Both the position numbers and the translations under genes were made by a program. Positions 8,360 to 16,500 of a stretch of 33,845 nt of DNA are shown here, in pieces. The stretch's first letter is position 1; each line of letters starts with the position of its first letter. Source of the stretch: Deltaproteobacteria bacterium (lineage in GTDB: Bacteria; Desulfobacterota; Syntrophia; Syntrophales; JAFGHS01); contig JAFGLN010000083.1 in assembly GCA_016928025.1 (NCBI GenBank), forward strand, positions 1 through 33,845, read 5' to 3'. The notes under the pieces are model-generated. The model saw only the letters and a list, made by a program, of their open reading frames with translations, did not search any database and had not been told where the DNA came from.

Positions 8360-9115
8360 ATGTTTGTTGTGAAAAAGATCCTGACACCTTTTCTCATTCC
8401 GCCGGGGCTGTTTGTCCTCATCCTTTTGATCTCCGGGCTGTGGTTTTTCGCAAAAAAATCATACAAGGCCGGTATTCTCAATATTTTGATCGGCATCGTC
8501 CTCTGGTTTATTTCCATATCACCCATGACCGACTTCATGATGAGACCTCTGGAAGCCGGTTTCACCATTCCCCATAATCCCCCAGGGGATGTGATTATCG
8601 TTTTGGGCGGAGGAATCAACGATCTTGTGCCGGATCTGTCGGGCACCGGTTTCCCCGGAACTGATTCACTGGGACGATTAGTAACCGCCGCCCGGCTGCA
8701 AAAAAACATCATGAAGCCCGTTATCATATCGTCCGGCCAAGTCTTTCCCAATAAAAGCGCCGAGGCCCCGATCGCCAGGAGGATTCTTGTCGACCTGGGT
8801 GTTCCCTCCTATAAAATTTTCATGGAGGCAAAAAGTCGGGACACCATGGAAAACGCGAGGTATTCAAAACAAATATGCACACAGGAGGGATTCAAGACAC
8901 CGATCGTTGTCACGTCCGCCTTTCATATGAAGCGGTCCGTTCTCAGTTTTCAAAAAATCGACCTGCCTGTAATACCCTATCCGGCTAATTTCCGAACGGG
9001 AAAATACCGACAATATACATGGAACGATTATTTACCCGATATGGCTAATCTGGACACGTTCAGCAAAGCCCTGCATGAATATATCGGCCTCGTCTTTTAC
9101 CAGTGGCGGTATTAA
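8360..9115 (+). CDS. YdcF/ElyC/SanA-like DUF218 membrane protein
   Basis: The protein has 251 residues. Two N-terminal membrane helices (about residues 8-30 and 36-56) are followed by the DUF218 domain with its typical signatures: DVIIVLGGGIND near residue 77, VIISSG, SRDTMENARYS and VVTSAFHMKRS. In E. coli, ElyC and SanA, proteins of this family, affect the cell envelope (peptidoglycan precursor supply and vancomycin sensitivity). The size and the two helices best match ElyC-like members. GAGGG lies 7 bases before the ATG. It stands alone, divergent from the PFK-2-like gene, and is followed by a tRNA on the other strand. Confidence 0.85.
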   Translation: MFVVKKILTPFLIPPGLFVLILLISGLWFFAKKSYKAGILNILIGIVLWFISISPMTDFMMRPLEAGFTIPHNPPGDVIIVLGGGINDLVPDLSGTGFPGTDSLGRLVTAARLQKNIMKPVIISSGQVFPNKSAEAPIARRILVDLGVPSYKIFMEAKSRDTMENARYSKQICTQEGFKTPIVVTSAFHMKRSVLSFQKIDLPVIPYPANFRTGKYRQYTWNDYLPDMANLDTFSKALHEYIGLVFYQWRY

Positions 9116-9148
9116 ATCATCGAGGCTTGGGGAATCGCTTTAAATGGC

Positions 9149-9224
9149 TGGAGCCGATGGTCAGGATTGAACTGACGACCTGTCGATTACGAATCGACTG
9201 CTCTACCGGCTGAGCTACATCGGC
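9149..9224 (-). tRNA. tRNA-Thr (anticodon CGT)
   Basis: The reverse strand folds into a full cloverleaf of 76 nt. The acceptor GCCGATG pairs with CATCGGC, the D arm contains AGCCGGTAGA, and the anticodon stem GTCGA/TCGAC encloses loop TTCGTAA with anticodon CGT. The T stem GTCAG/CTGAC encloses TTCAATC. The 3' CCA is encoded, after discriminator T. The anticodon reads the threonine codon ACG. Confidence 0.95.
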
Positions 9225-9378
9225 TTGTTGAGGTTGTTATCCGCGCATTCGTGGACCTTATTTATCTTAACAAGCTCGACTTGTCAAGGTCTTAACTCCG
9301 GTCATATGCCAAACCTTGATGCCTTGATAACGGACTTTTGGCGCGGTGATGAACCCGTCTGCAGAAACTGAGTTTGCC

Positions 9379-9406
9379 TTGACTTTACAACGGTGTTTGA
9401 TATGAT
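9379..9406 (+). promoter_or_regulatory. Candidate sigma70 promoter for the adenylate cyclase gene
   Basis: TTGACT (9379-9384) and TATGAT (9401-9406) are spaced by 16 bases, giving a leader of about 25 nt before the ATG at 9437, which has AAGGAG upstream. Confidence 0.55.
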
Positions 9407-9436
9407 CCATCGCAATTTACAAGGAGAAACAGCCTC

Positions 9437-11683
9437 ATGGAGAGATTGAAAAAGACGCTTCGCATAACGCCCATGAAGATCACGCTTTTCGTTGTCCTGA
9501 TCGCCTTGATTCTGTTTTTCATGGATGTTTCCTTCTTTCAGTTTATGGAATTTAAAGCCTTGGATATCCGCATGCTTTCAAGAGGCAACGCCGACCCCGG
9601 CGGGGAGACGGTCATTGTGGCCGTTGACGAGAAAAGTCTGGCTGAATTGGGGCAATGGCCATGGCCGAGAGCGACCATGTCCAGACTTATTGATGCTTTG
9701 AAAAAATACAATGTCAAAGCCATCGGGCTGGATGTTGTTTTTGCCGAACCGGAAAAGAACGAAGGGCTTAAGGCCATCAAAGACATCGCCCGGGAGGTCA
9801 AGAAAAGCCACATGGGAAACGCGAGGCTGGAAAATTTGCTGGACCAGAAAATAAGATCGATCGAATCGGACGACGCCCTGGCCAGGTCGATTCGTGAAGC
9901 ACAAAACGTCACGCTGGGCTATTTCTTTCTCATTTCTCCATCGGAAGCTCAACATCTTACCCCGCAGATGATCGAGAAATCGAAAGAAAAAACCGTTAGA
10001 TTTAAGTACCCCGTCATACAATTTAACGGACGGCCGAACGATAAACCGATTTTACATACGTATTCCCCCGTATCCAACATCGACATCATCTCTGAGGCCG
10101 GTGCCAACGGCGGCTATTTCAATGCCTTCCCCGATCCGGACGGCGCCTATCGGCGTTCTTTGCTGTTGGTAAAATACGGGGAACACTACTACCCGTCCCT
10201 GGCGGTCGCGTTGTTGATGCAATATCTGGACTGGCCGATGTGTGTTCTCAGGATCGGGGAACTGGGCGTTGAAGGAATCACCCTCAAAGATCTGGAGATC
10301 CCGGTCAACGAATCGGGAAGTTTGCTGATCAATTACCTCGGTCCCGTCAAGACGTTTCCCCATTACTCGGCTACGGATATCATCCATCATCGCCTGGCGC
10401 CCGACGTCCTAACCAATAAAATTGCCATTGTCGGCGCAACAGCCATCGGCATTTTCGATATGCGGGTTACCCCCTTCAGCCCGGTCTTTCCCGGCGTGGA
10501 AATCCATGCCACGATCGTCGATAATATACTGCACCAGAATTTTCTTCACCATTCAGGCTGGACGGAATTTATTGACTTCTTCTCCATTATCGCCTTCGGC
10601 CTCGTTATGGGCATCGTCATTCCCAAAGTCCGGGCGATCCGGGGGGTTTGCCTGTGCCTTGCCATCATCGGCATCTACGTGATCGCCAACACTTATATCC
10701 TGACCCATTTCAACATCTGGTTGAATGTTGTCTATCCCATCCTGACCATGATGACGATTTATCTGGGCATCACGGTCTACCGTTACATTCGGGAGGAGAG
10801 GGAACGGAAAAAGATCCGCGGCGCTTTCCAGTACTACCTCGCCTCTTCGGTCATCAATGAAATGCTGAAGGATCCCTCAAAGTTGAAATTGAGCGGCGAC
10901 AAAAAGGATTTATCCGTTCTCTTTTCCGATATCCGCGGTTTTACTTCTATTTCGGAAAAATTGTCACCCGAGGAACTCGTCCATTTATTGAATGAATATC
11001 TCACGGCCATGACGGACATTGTCTTCAAGTATGACGGTCTTCTCGACAAGTATATGGGGGATGCCATCATGGCCGTTTACGGAGCGCCTCTGGAGCAGCC
11101 CGACCACGCCCTCCGGGCCTGCCGGACGGCCCTGGACATGGTCAAAGAGTTGAAAAAACTTCAGGTTAAATGGAACGAAGAAGGCAGACCGACGATGGAT
11201 ATCGGTATCGGCATCAATTCCGGCGATATGGTTGTCGGGAACATGGGCTCCCTGATGCGATTTGATTACACCGTCATGGGAGACAGCGTGAACCTGGGGT
11301 CACGATTGGAGGGTACCAACAAGGAATACGGCACCAACATCATCATCAGCGAATTCACTTATCAGGCGGTCAAAGATGTCCTGTTCTGCCGCGAATTGGA
11401 CTCCGTCAGGGTAAAGGGAAAAATCCGGCCGGTCAGGATTTATGAACTTTTGGGAGATCATACGGAAGCCGGCCAATGGCGGGAATTTACGACATTATTT
11501 GAAGAGGCCCTGGCCCTATACAAAGCGGCCAAGTGGGATGAAGCCATAGCCGCCTTTCAGATGGTTCTGGATGTCAGGTCCGGCGATCCACCGTCGATAT
11601 TGTATATCAAGCGATGCCGGGAATTGAAGGAAAACCCACCGGCTGGTTCATGGGACGGTGTTTATACCATGACAAGAAAATAA
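9437..11683 (+). CDS. CHASE2-domain class III adenylate/guanylate cyclase
   Basis: The 748-residue protein has one N-terminal membrane helix (about residues 14-32). An extracytoplasmic CHASE2 sensor domain follows, with VIVAVDEKSLAELGQWPWPR near residue 60. Three closely packed helices (about 370-450) precede a class III nucleotide cyclase domain (about 480-670). Metal-binding aspartates are visible in LFSDIRGFTS (near 498) and MGDAIMAVYG (near 541), and GDSVNLGSRLEG supplies the later catalytic motif. A short tail (about 680-748) has a TPR-like ring. The enzyme would make cAMP (or cGMP) in response to a periplasmic signal. AAGGAG lies 10 bases before the ATG. The alanine racemase gene starts 55 bases after the stop, so the two are probably co-transcribed. 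Confidence 0.9.
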   Translation: MERLKKTLRITPMKITLFVVLIALILFFMDVSFFQFMEFKALDIRMLSRGNADPGGETVIVAVDEKSLAELGQWPWPRATMSRLIDALKKYNVKAIGLDVVFAEPEKNEGLKAIKDIAREVKKSHMGNARLENLLDQKIRSIESDDALARSIREAQNVTLGYFFLISPSEAQHLTPQMIEKSKEKTVRFKYPVIQFNGRPNDKPILHTYSPVSNIDIISEAGANGGYFNAFPDPDGAYRRSLLLVKYGEHYYPSLAVALLMQYLDWPMCVLRIGELGVEGITLKDLEIPVNESGSLLINYLGPVKTFPHYSATDIIHHRLAPDVLTNKIAIVGATAIGIFDMRVTPFSPVFPGVEIHATIVDNILHQNFLHHSGWTEFIDFFSIIAFGLVMGIVIPKVRAIRGVCLCLAIIGIYVIANTYILTHFNIWLNVVYPILTMMTIYLGITVYRYIREERERKKIRGAFQYYLASSVINEMLKDPSKLKLSGDKKDLSVLFSDIRGFTSISEKLSPEELVHLLNEYLTAMTDIVFKYDGLLDKYMGDAIMAVYGAPLEQPDHALRACRTALDMVKELKKLQVKWNEEGRPTMDIGIGINSGDMVVGNMGSLMRFDYTVMGDSVNLGSRLEGTNKEYGTNIIISEFTYQAVKDVLFCRELDSVRVKGKIRPVRIYELLGDHTEAGQWREFTTLFEEALALYKAAKWDEAIAAFQMVLDVRSGDPPSILYIKRCRELKENPPAGSWDGVYTMTRK

Positions 11684-11738
11684 CATAATATATCCCTTTT
11701 CATGGGATACGGCATGAGGTTAACAAGCCATACAAAAG

Positions 11739-13700
11739 ATGAAATCTCCGGTAGAACAAAAATATAGAAGCTGGGTCGAAGTCGACCTCGATCATTTTTC
11801 CAGGAACTGGAATGAAATCAAAAGGCTCGTCGGACCGGACGTCAAAATACTCCAGGCGGTCAAAGCGGATGCCTATGGCCACGGAGCGATTGAAATATCC
11901 AATATCGCCTTGAAAAACGGCGTCGCCTTTCTGGGGACGGCCAACGCCGATGAAGGCGTCCAGCTTCGGGTGAGCGGCATCAATGCTCCGATCATCATCC
12001 TGAGTCCGTCCATGGACTCCGAAATAAACGACATCATCAAATATAATTTAATCCCCTCCGTTTCCGATATCGATTTTGCCCGAAAATTGCAGGACGGCTA
12101 TCAAAAAGCGGACATCCGGGCGCCCATCCATATTGAAGTGGATACGGGCATGGGCAGAGGCGGAACCATGTATAACGATGCATTCAAGATGATTCAGGAA
12201 ATTTCGACATTACCCAATATCATTATTGAAGGCGTCTTTACCCATCTGGCCGTGAGCGAGGTCATCTCCGATTATAACGAGAGGCAATGGCGGCTTTTCA
12301 AAAAACTGCTGGACAAGCTGGAAAAACATCGGATCCGCATTCCGCTGAAGCATATGTCCAACAGCGGCGCTATCCTGAATTATCCCAAGTTCCATCTTGA
12401 CATGGTCAGGCCGGGCATCATGTCTTACGGTGTTTACCCTTCCCCGCAAGACAAAACGGGCGCGAAGCTTTGGCCGGTCATGAGCTTCAAAACACGGATC
12501 ATTCTCATCAAGGAATTTCCTAAAGGCTTCAGCATCGGCTACGGAAGAACGTATATCACCGGCAAACCGTCAAAAATCGCGACCCTGCCCGTTGGATACG
12601 GCGACGGCTACGGACTGATCCTTTCCAACCAGGGCGAAGTCCTGATCCGGGGAGAAAAAGTCCCGATTGTCGGACGAATTTCCATGGACATGTGTACCGT
12701 CGATGTGACTCATATCCGTGACTGCCAGGTGGGTGACGAAGCGGTGCTTATGGGCTGCCAGGGCGATCAATGCATCAGCGCCGATGACATCGCCGCCCGG
12801 CTTAAAACCATCAGTTATGAAATTTTATGCGCCCTGGGCAAGCGGGCACCGAGAATTTTCTTACACAAGGGAAAAGCCGACATCATGGAGCCGCGTCTGA
12901 AACGGGTGTTTATCCCCGATGAAGAAAAATCCATTTCCCGAATCGACAACATCATCCGGAGCTGCTTCCAGACAAGGGCGCGCAATGTCGAATTGGGCGA
13001 CGCCATCTATTATGAAATGTTTGAGACCCTCTTCGGCAAAGAGGACCGCATGCTGGAGCTGAGGACCAATTTTCGTTACGACATCAAGGTCGAAAATTAC
13101 CCCCAAAACGAGGATCCGTCGGAAAACCTCATTGAAGAGTATTTTAAGGTCACAACTCATATTGAATATGTCAAGACCATCAGGGACGCCGTCTTCATGA
13201 TCGGCTGCGCCAAAGACAATCAGCAATTGGCGGCCTTTTTCGAGGATAAGCGTTGCGAGTATCGCTGGCTGTTGAACCAGGCGGAAGATTTTGTCATGGA
13301 GCGGGATTTCAAGATTCAGCAAGTGCGCATCGATGATCAGGATGTCCCCATCATCAGGGCCGAAAACACCGACCGCGGCTATGAGGTCTGGTGTGGCGGC
13401 GACCATCTGCAGGCCTCGTTGAACAAACCCGTCAAACTGGCCATCGATATCGTCAGCCGCAAATTGAAAAACAACAATATCCTGTCCGTCTACCTGGTTT
13501 ATCCGACGCGGGGCATTCATATATCGTTCAACTACGCAGGAACAAACATGAGGAACGTCAGGGAAGTCAGTTTTTTTGCCGGAAAACATCCCCATCCCGA
13601 AATTACCAAAGCACGAGGCAAATCCATTAACCTGAAACTAAACGACGGCGAATGGATATTCCCCACCAGCGGTGTGACCTTTGTATGGGATCCCTCATAA
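11739..13700 (+). CDS. alr: Alanine racemase with a ~275-residue C-terminal extension
   Basis: Residues 1-376 form a complete PLP-dependent alanine racemase. Lys42 in VKADAYGHG carries the cofactor, VDTGMGRGG and HMSNSG are present, and Tyr268 in IGYGRTY matches the second catalytic base region, followed by PVGYGDGY and GRISMDMC. The enzyme interconverts L- and D-alanine for peptidoglycan. Ordinary racemases have 360-390 residues and end near here; this one has 653. The extra part (about 378-653) starts with a basic, helical segment and ends in strand-rich sequence. I cannot assign it to a family. The ribosome site is weak, with no AGGAGG close to the ATG, which suggests coupling to the cyclase gene upstream. 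Confidence 0.9.
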   Translation: MKSPVEQKYRSWVEVDLDHFSRNWNEIKRLVGPDVKILQAVKADAYGHGAIEISNIALKNGVAFLGTANADEGVQLRVSGINAPIIILSPSMDSEINDIIKYNLIPSVSDIDFARKLQDGYQKADIRAPIHIEVDTGMGRGGTMYNDAFKMIQEISTLPNIIIEGVFTHLAVSEVISDYNERQWRLFKKLLDKLEKHRIRIPLKHMSNSGAILNYPKFHLDMVRPGIMSYGVYPSPQDKTGAKLWPVMSFKTRIILIKEFPKGFSIGYGRTYITGKPSKIATLPVGYGDGYGLILSNQGEVLIRGEKVPIVGRISMDMCTVDVTHIRDCQVGDEAVLMGCQGDQCISADDIAARLKTISYEILCALGKRAPRIFLHKGKADIMEPRLKRVFIPDEEKSISRIDNIIRSCFQTRARNVELGDAIYYEMFETLFGKEDRMLELRTNFRYDIKVENYPQNEDPSENLIEEYFKVTTHIEYVKTIRDAVFMIGCAKDNQQLAAFFEDKRCEYRWLLNQAEDFVMERDFKIQQVRIDDQDVPIIRAENTDRGYEVWCGGDHLQASLNKPVKLAIDIVSRKLKNNNILSVYLVYPTRGIHISFNYAGTNMRNVREVSFFAGKHPHPEITKARGKSINLKLNDGEWIFPTSGVTFVWDPS

Positions 13701-13721
13701 AAAATGGACGAACTGTTTTCA

Positions 13722-13750
13722 TTGACGTCTTTAAAATATTCTTTTATAGG
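13722..13750 (+). promoter_or_regulatory. Upstream of two tandem sigma70-type promoters
   Basis: TTGACG (13722-13727), 17 bases, then TATAGG (13745-13750). It lies 190 bases upstream of the small barrel gene and just before a second, better promoter. Confidence 0.45.
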
Positions 13751-13753
13751 GTC

Positions 13754-13782
13754 TTTACAAAAAAACAAAATAGCATTATAAT
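13754..13782 (+). promoter_or_regulatory. Strong sigma70-type promoter for the 13938 gene
   Basis: TTTACA (13754-13759), exactly 17 bases, and a perfect TATAAT (13777-13782). The implied leader is about 150 nt long, unusually long for this window. I see no known riboswitch in it. Confidence 0.65.
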
Positions 13783-13937
13783 TTCGGTCCTGTGTAATAT
13801 GTGATGAAGGTTACGCTAAGAGCCCTCTGATATCGAGTTTAAAAACAAACGGCATTATTTTCAACAACCAACCAAAGATAAGGATACGTAAAAAATATTA
13901 TTCAACTGATTATGCAAGCACATGAAGGAGGTTTCCA

Positions 13938-14720
13938 ATGAAAAAAATATTTGTGATCGGGGTTTCCATATTGGCGGGTTTTCTTTTTCTCCTGAGCGTA
14001 CCACAGGCGGCCACAGCCTTTGAAGCAGGAGCGCGGGCTTACATCTGGTTTCCTACCTTCAGTGGTGATTTGAAAATCGACGGGGCTACGGTACCGGGAA
14101 CGAAAATCAGCGGGGGTGACGACCTCGGCCTTGGCCACGAAACCTACCCGGCAGCGGAAATCTTCGGCGGAATCGGCAAACACCATTTAAGCCTGGGGTA
14201 TATGTCTATGGAACATTCAGGCATATCAACACTCAGTAGGAACATCACTTTCAATGGAACCACCTTCGCTTCCGGAGTCGCGCTCAATACGGACCTGAAA
14301 TTTAAAATGCTGGATCTGGAATATCAGTACGACCTGGTGGATCTGGAAAATATCCTGGCCGGCTTTTCGTTGGGACTTATCGGCAAAATCAAATACCTGT
14401 GCGGTGAAGCTGAATTAAGGGCTCCTGCTCTCAGCCTGACGGCATCGGAAACGCTTAAAGTTCCCATTCCCATGATTGGCGTGGGTCTTCATGTCGGTAT
14501 TCTGGCCAATCTTCTGGAAGCCAGGGCAAAGCTGACCGGTGCCGGTTACGATGGAGATAACCTCATTTATGAAGCCGAAGCCGATCTTTCTCTGACGCCG
14601 TTTCCTTTTATGAATATTCATGGAGGCTATAAAATCATCAACATTCAAGTCGATCGGAATAGCGTTTTCATCGATTCCGAATTTTCAGGTCCTTACGTAG
14701 CCCTGACCATTGCTTTTTAA
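13938..14720 (+). CDS. Small outer-membrane beta-barrel protein
   Basis: The 260-residue protein has a clear signal peptide (MKKIFVIGVSILAGFLFLL..., cleavage after ATA, about residue 29). An antiparallel amphipathic beta pattern follows, typical of 8-10-strand outer-membrane barrels, ending in YVALTIAF with a terminal Phe. A run of Gly and aromatic residues (GARAYIWFPTFSGDLKI) opens the mature chain. The family is not identifiable by eye; it could be an OmpW-like or adhesin-like barrel. An ideal AAGGAGG precedes the ATG by 8 bases. It lies directly upstream of the mla operon and could be transcribed into it, but it has its own promoters and 234 bases separate them. Confidence 0.75.
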   Translation: MKKIFVIGVSILAGFLFLLSVPQAATAFEAGARAYIWFPTFSGDLKIDGATVPGTKISGGDDLGLGHETYPAAEIFGGIGKHHLSLGYMSMEHSGISTLSRNITFNGTTFASGVALNTDLKFKMLDLEYQYDLVDLENILAGFSLGLIGKIKYLCGEAELRAPALSLTASETLKVPIPMIGVGLHVGILANLLEARAKLTGAGYDGDNLIYEAEADLSLTPFPFMNIHGGYKIINIQVDRNSVFIDSEFSGPYVALTIAF

Positions 14721-14789
14721 TTTTATAGCTTCTTTCAGATTTCAGTAAATATAAAGAACTACAGAAACTTTAATCGTTTAAAACAAGTT

Positions 14790-14954
14790 TTACTGACATT
14801 ATCGACGCTGTCAAAGCGTCGCGGGCGGCAGAGAAAAAAGAAGGATTCAACGATTGGCCCCGGGGAATGGCTCCGTACCCGGGGTCAAATCGTGGTTACC
14901 GATATCATTCAAGCAGCACTGGAGATCCATGCACGCTACAAAGGACCGCACTAA
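14790..14954 (+). pseudogene. Possible decayed coding remnant upstream of mlaE
   Basis: This stretch has protein-like sequence in two overlapping frames but no usable gene. The first frame gives DIIDAVKASRAAEKKEGF before 14860. The next frame gives GPGEWLRTRGQIVVTDIIQA and ends ARYKGPH at a TAA that immediately precedes the mlaE ATG. Joining them would need one frameshift near 14855. No start codon or ribosome site is present for the whole. A 7-bp hairpin (14803-14809 with 14815-14821) lies inside. It may be the tail of a frameshifted gene, or chance coding-like sequence. Confidence 0.3.
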
Positions 14955-15734
14955 ATGAACCGGGCTGCTGTCGCCATAGATCAACTCGGCAGAACGGTAC
15001 TGGAATATGTCGAGGAAATGGGAAAGATCGCTTTACTTTTCCTTTCCGTTCTGAGATGGATGTTTCAACCCCCGCTAAAATCCCACCTCATCTTCAAACA
15101 AATGGAGTTCGTCGGCAACAAATCGATATTTGTTGTGGTCTTAACAGGCGCCTTCACGGGCATGGTCATGGCGCTTCAGGGCTATTACGGCTTCAAAATG
15201 TTCAGCGCCGAAAGTATGGTCGGGTCCGTTGTCGCCTTGGGGATGACCCGAGAACTGGGACCCGTATTGACGTCCCTCATGGTGACGGCAAGGGCGGGGT
15301 CGGCCATGGCGGCTGAACTGGGAACGATGCGCGTGACGGAACAGATCGACGCCCTGTCCGTCATGGCGGCCAATCCGGTCAAGCACCTGATCGTGCCCAG
15401 GGTCATCGCCGGTGTTTTAATGCTTCCCCTGCTGACCGTTGTTTCCGACTTCATGGGCATTCTGGGCGGATACTTCGTCGGCGTTCACCTGCTTCACATC
15501 AACTCGGGCATTTTCGTTAAAAATATAACCACGATTGTCGATCTGGATGATCTATACAACGGTCTCGTCAAGGCCGCCGTTTTCGGGTTGATCCTGTCTC
15601 TAATCGGCTGCTATAAAGGTTTTAATACCAGGGGAGGCGCCGAGGGCGTCGGCAAGGCAACGACCGAGGCCGTCGTTTTATCGTCCATCACGATTTTAAT
15701 CAGCGACTATTTCCTGACAGCCATAATGTTTTGA
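14955..15734 (+). CDS. mlaE: MlaE-family lipid transport permease
   Basis: The 259-residue inner-membrane protein belongs to the MlaE/YrbE family. The signature region TGAFTGMVMALQGYYGFKMF, the coupling segment TRELGPVLTSLMVTARAGSAMAAELG and the later VPRVIAG motif are all present, with five or so membrane segments. With MlaF and MlaD it forms the ABC-type complex that moves phospholipids between inner and outer membrane. AAAGGA lies about 9 bases before the ATG, and the ATG directly follows a TAA stop of a short open frame. The mlaF gene begins one base after this stop codon, so the two are surely in one operon. Confidence 0.95.
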   Translation: MNRAAVAIDQLGRTVLEYVEEMGKIALLFLSVLRWMFQPPLKSHLIFKQMEFVGNKSIFVVVLTGAFTGMVMALQGYYGFKMFSAESMVGSVVALGMTRELGPVLTSLMVTARAGSAMAAELGTMRVTEQIDALSVMAANPVKHLIVPRVIAGVLMLPLLTVVSDFMGILGGYFVGVHLLHINSGIFVKNITTIVDLDDLYNGLVKAAVFGLILSLIGCYKGFNTRGGAEGVGKATTEAVVLSSITILISDYFLTAIMF

Positions 15735-15735
15735 C

Positions 15736-16482
15736 ATGATTGAATTAATAGACATCCACAAATCGTTTAAAAAAAACAAGGTGTTAAACGGTCTGAACCT
15801 GAAAATCGATAGCGGTCTGATCACCGTCATTATCGGAAGGAGCGGCGGTGGCAAGAGCGTGCTGTTAAAACACATCATCGGGTTGCTGAAACCCGACCGG
15901 GGCCGGGTCCTGATCGACGACACCGATATTACCAGGCTCAATGACCGGGACCTCAACACCATCAGAAAGAAGTTCGGCATGCTGTTCCAGGAAGCCGCCC
16001 TCTTTGATTCCATGACCGTCAAGGAGAATGTGGCCTTTCCTTTGCGGGAACACGCCAAAATGAGCGAGGTGGAAATTTCGCGGGTGGTAGCGGAAAAATT
16101 GAAATCCGTGGGTTTAACGGGCATCGAAGACAAAATGCCCTCCGAGCTGAGCGGCGGCATGAGAAAACGGGTGGGGCTCGCCCGGGCTATTGCCCTGCAG
16201 CCGGAAATCGTCCTGTTCGATGAGCCGACAACGGGTCTCGATCCCGTCATGACGGAAGCCATTAATCAACTGATCGTGGACACGCAAAAAAATTTAAACG
16301 CCACCTGCGTCGTCATCAGCCATGATTTGGAATCCATCTTCAAAATCAGTCATAAAATTGCCATGCTGTATGACGGGGACATTATTGAATATGGTACGCC
16401 TGACGAAATTCGTGCCTCTAAAAACCCGGTGATCGAACAGTTTCTCTCGGGCAGTATTGAGGGGCCCATAAAAATCATTTAG
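15736..16482 (+). CDS. mlaF: MlaF-family ABC transporter ATPase
   Basis: This 248-residue cytoplasmic ATPase powers the Mla lipid transporter. Walker A is GRSGGGKS (residues 34-41), the signature is LSGGMRKR, and Walker B with the catalytic Glu is IVLFDEPTTGLDP; the switch His lies in VISHDL. LSGGMRKR, in place of LSGGQ, is typical of MlaF rather than of import or export ATPases in general. It starts one base after mlaE and is followed by mlaD after 18 bases. The gene order E-F-D matches the Proteobacteria, but mlaC and mlaB do not follow. Confidence 0.95.
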   Translation: MIELIDIHKSFKKNKVLNGLNLKIDSGLITVIIGRSGGGKSVLLKHIIGLLKPDRGRVLIDDTDITRLNDRDLNTIRKKFGMLFQEAALFDSMTVKENVAFPLREHAKMSEVEISRVVAEKLKSVGLTGIEDKMPSELSGGMRKRVGLARAIALQPEIVLFDEPTTGLDPVMTEAINQLIVDTQKNLNATCVVISHDLESIFKISHKIAMLYDGDIIEYGTPDEIRASKNPVIEQFLSGSIEGPIKII

Positions 16483-16500
16483 CAGGCGCCGGAGGTTTTC

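Noticed and set aside
8043-8387. N-terminal extension of the PFK-2-like protein by up to 115 residues
   Set aside because: The conserved domain starts at 8042. The extra sequence shows no domain and would overlap the start of the divergent YdcF-like gene.
12861-13595. 244-codon minus-strand frame opposite the Alr extension
   Set aside because: The plus-strand frame is continuous with the racemase domain; the antisense product has no signature and no ribosome site was seen.
14867-15316. 149-codon frame overlapping mlaE
   Set aside because: It runs out of frame across the conserved MlaE sequence; the Arg/Gly/His-rich translation is typical of a shadow frame.
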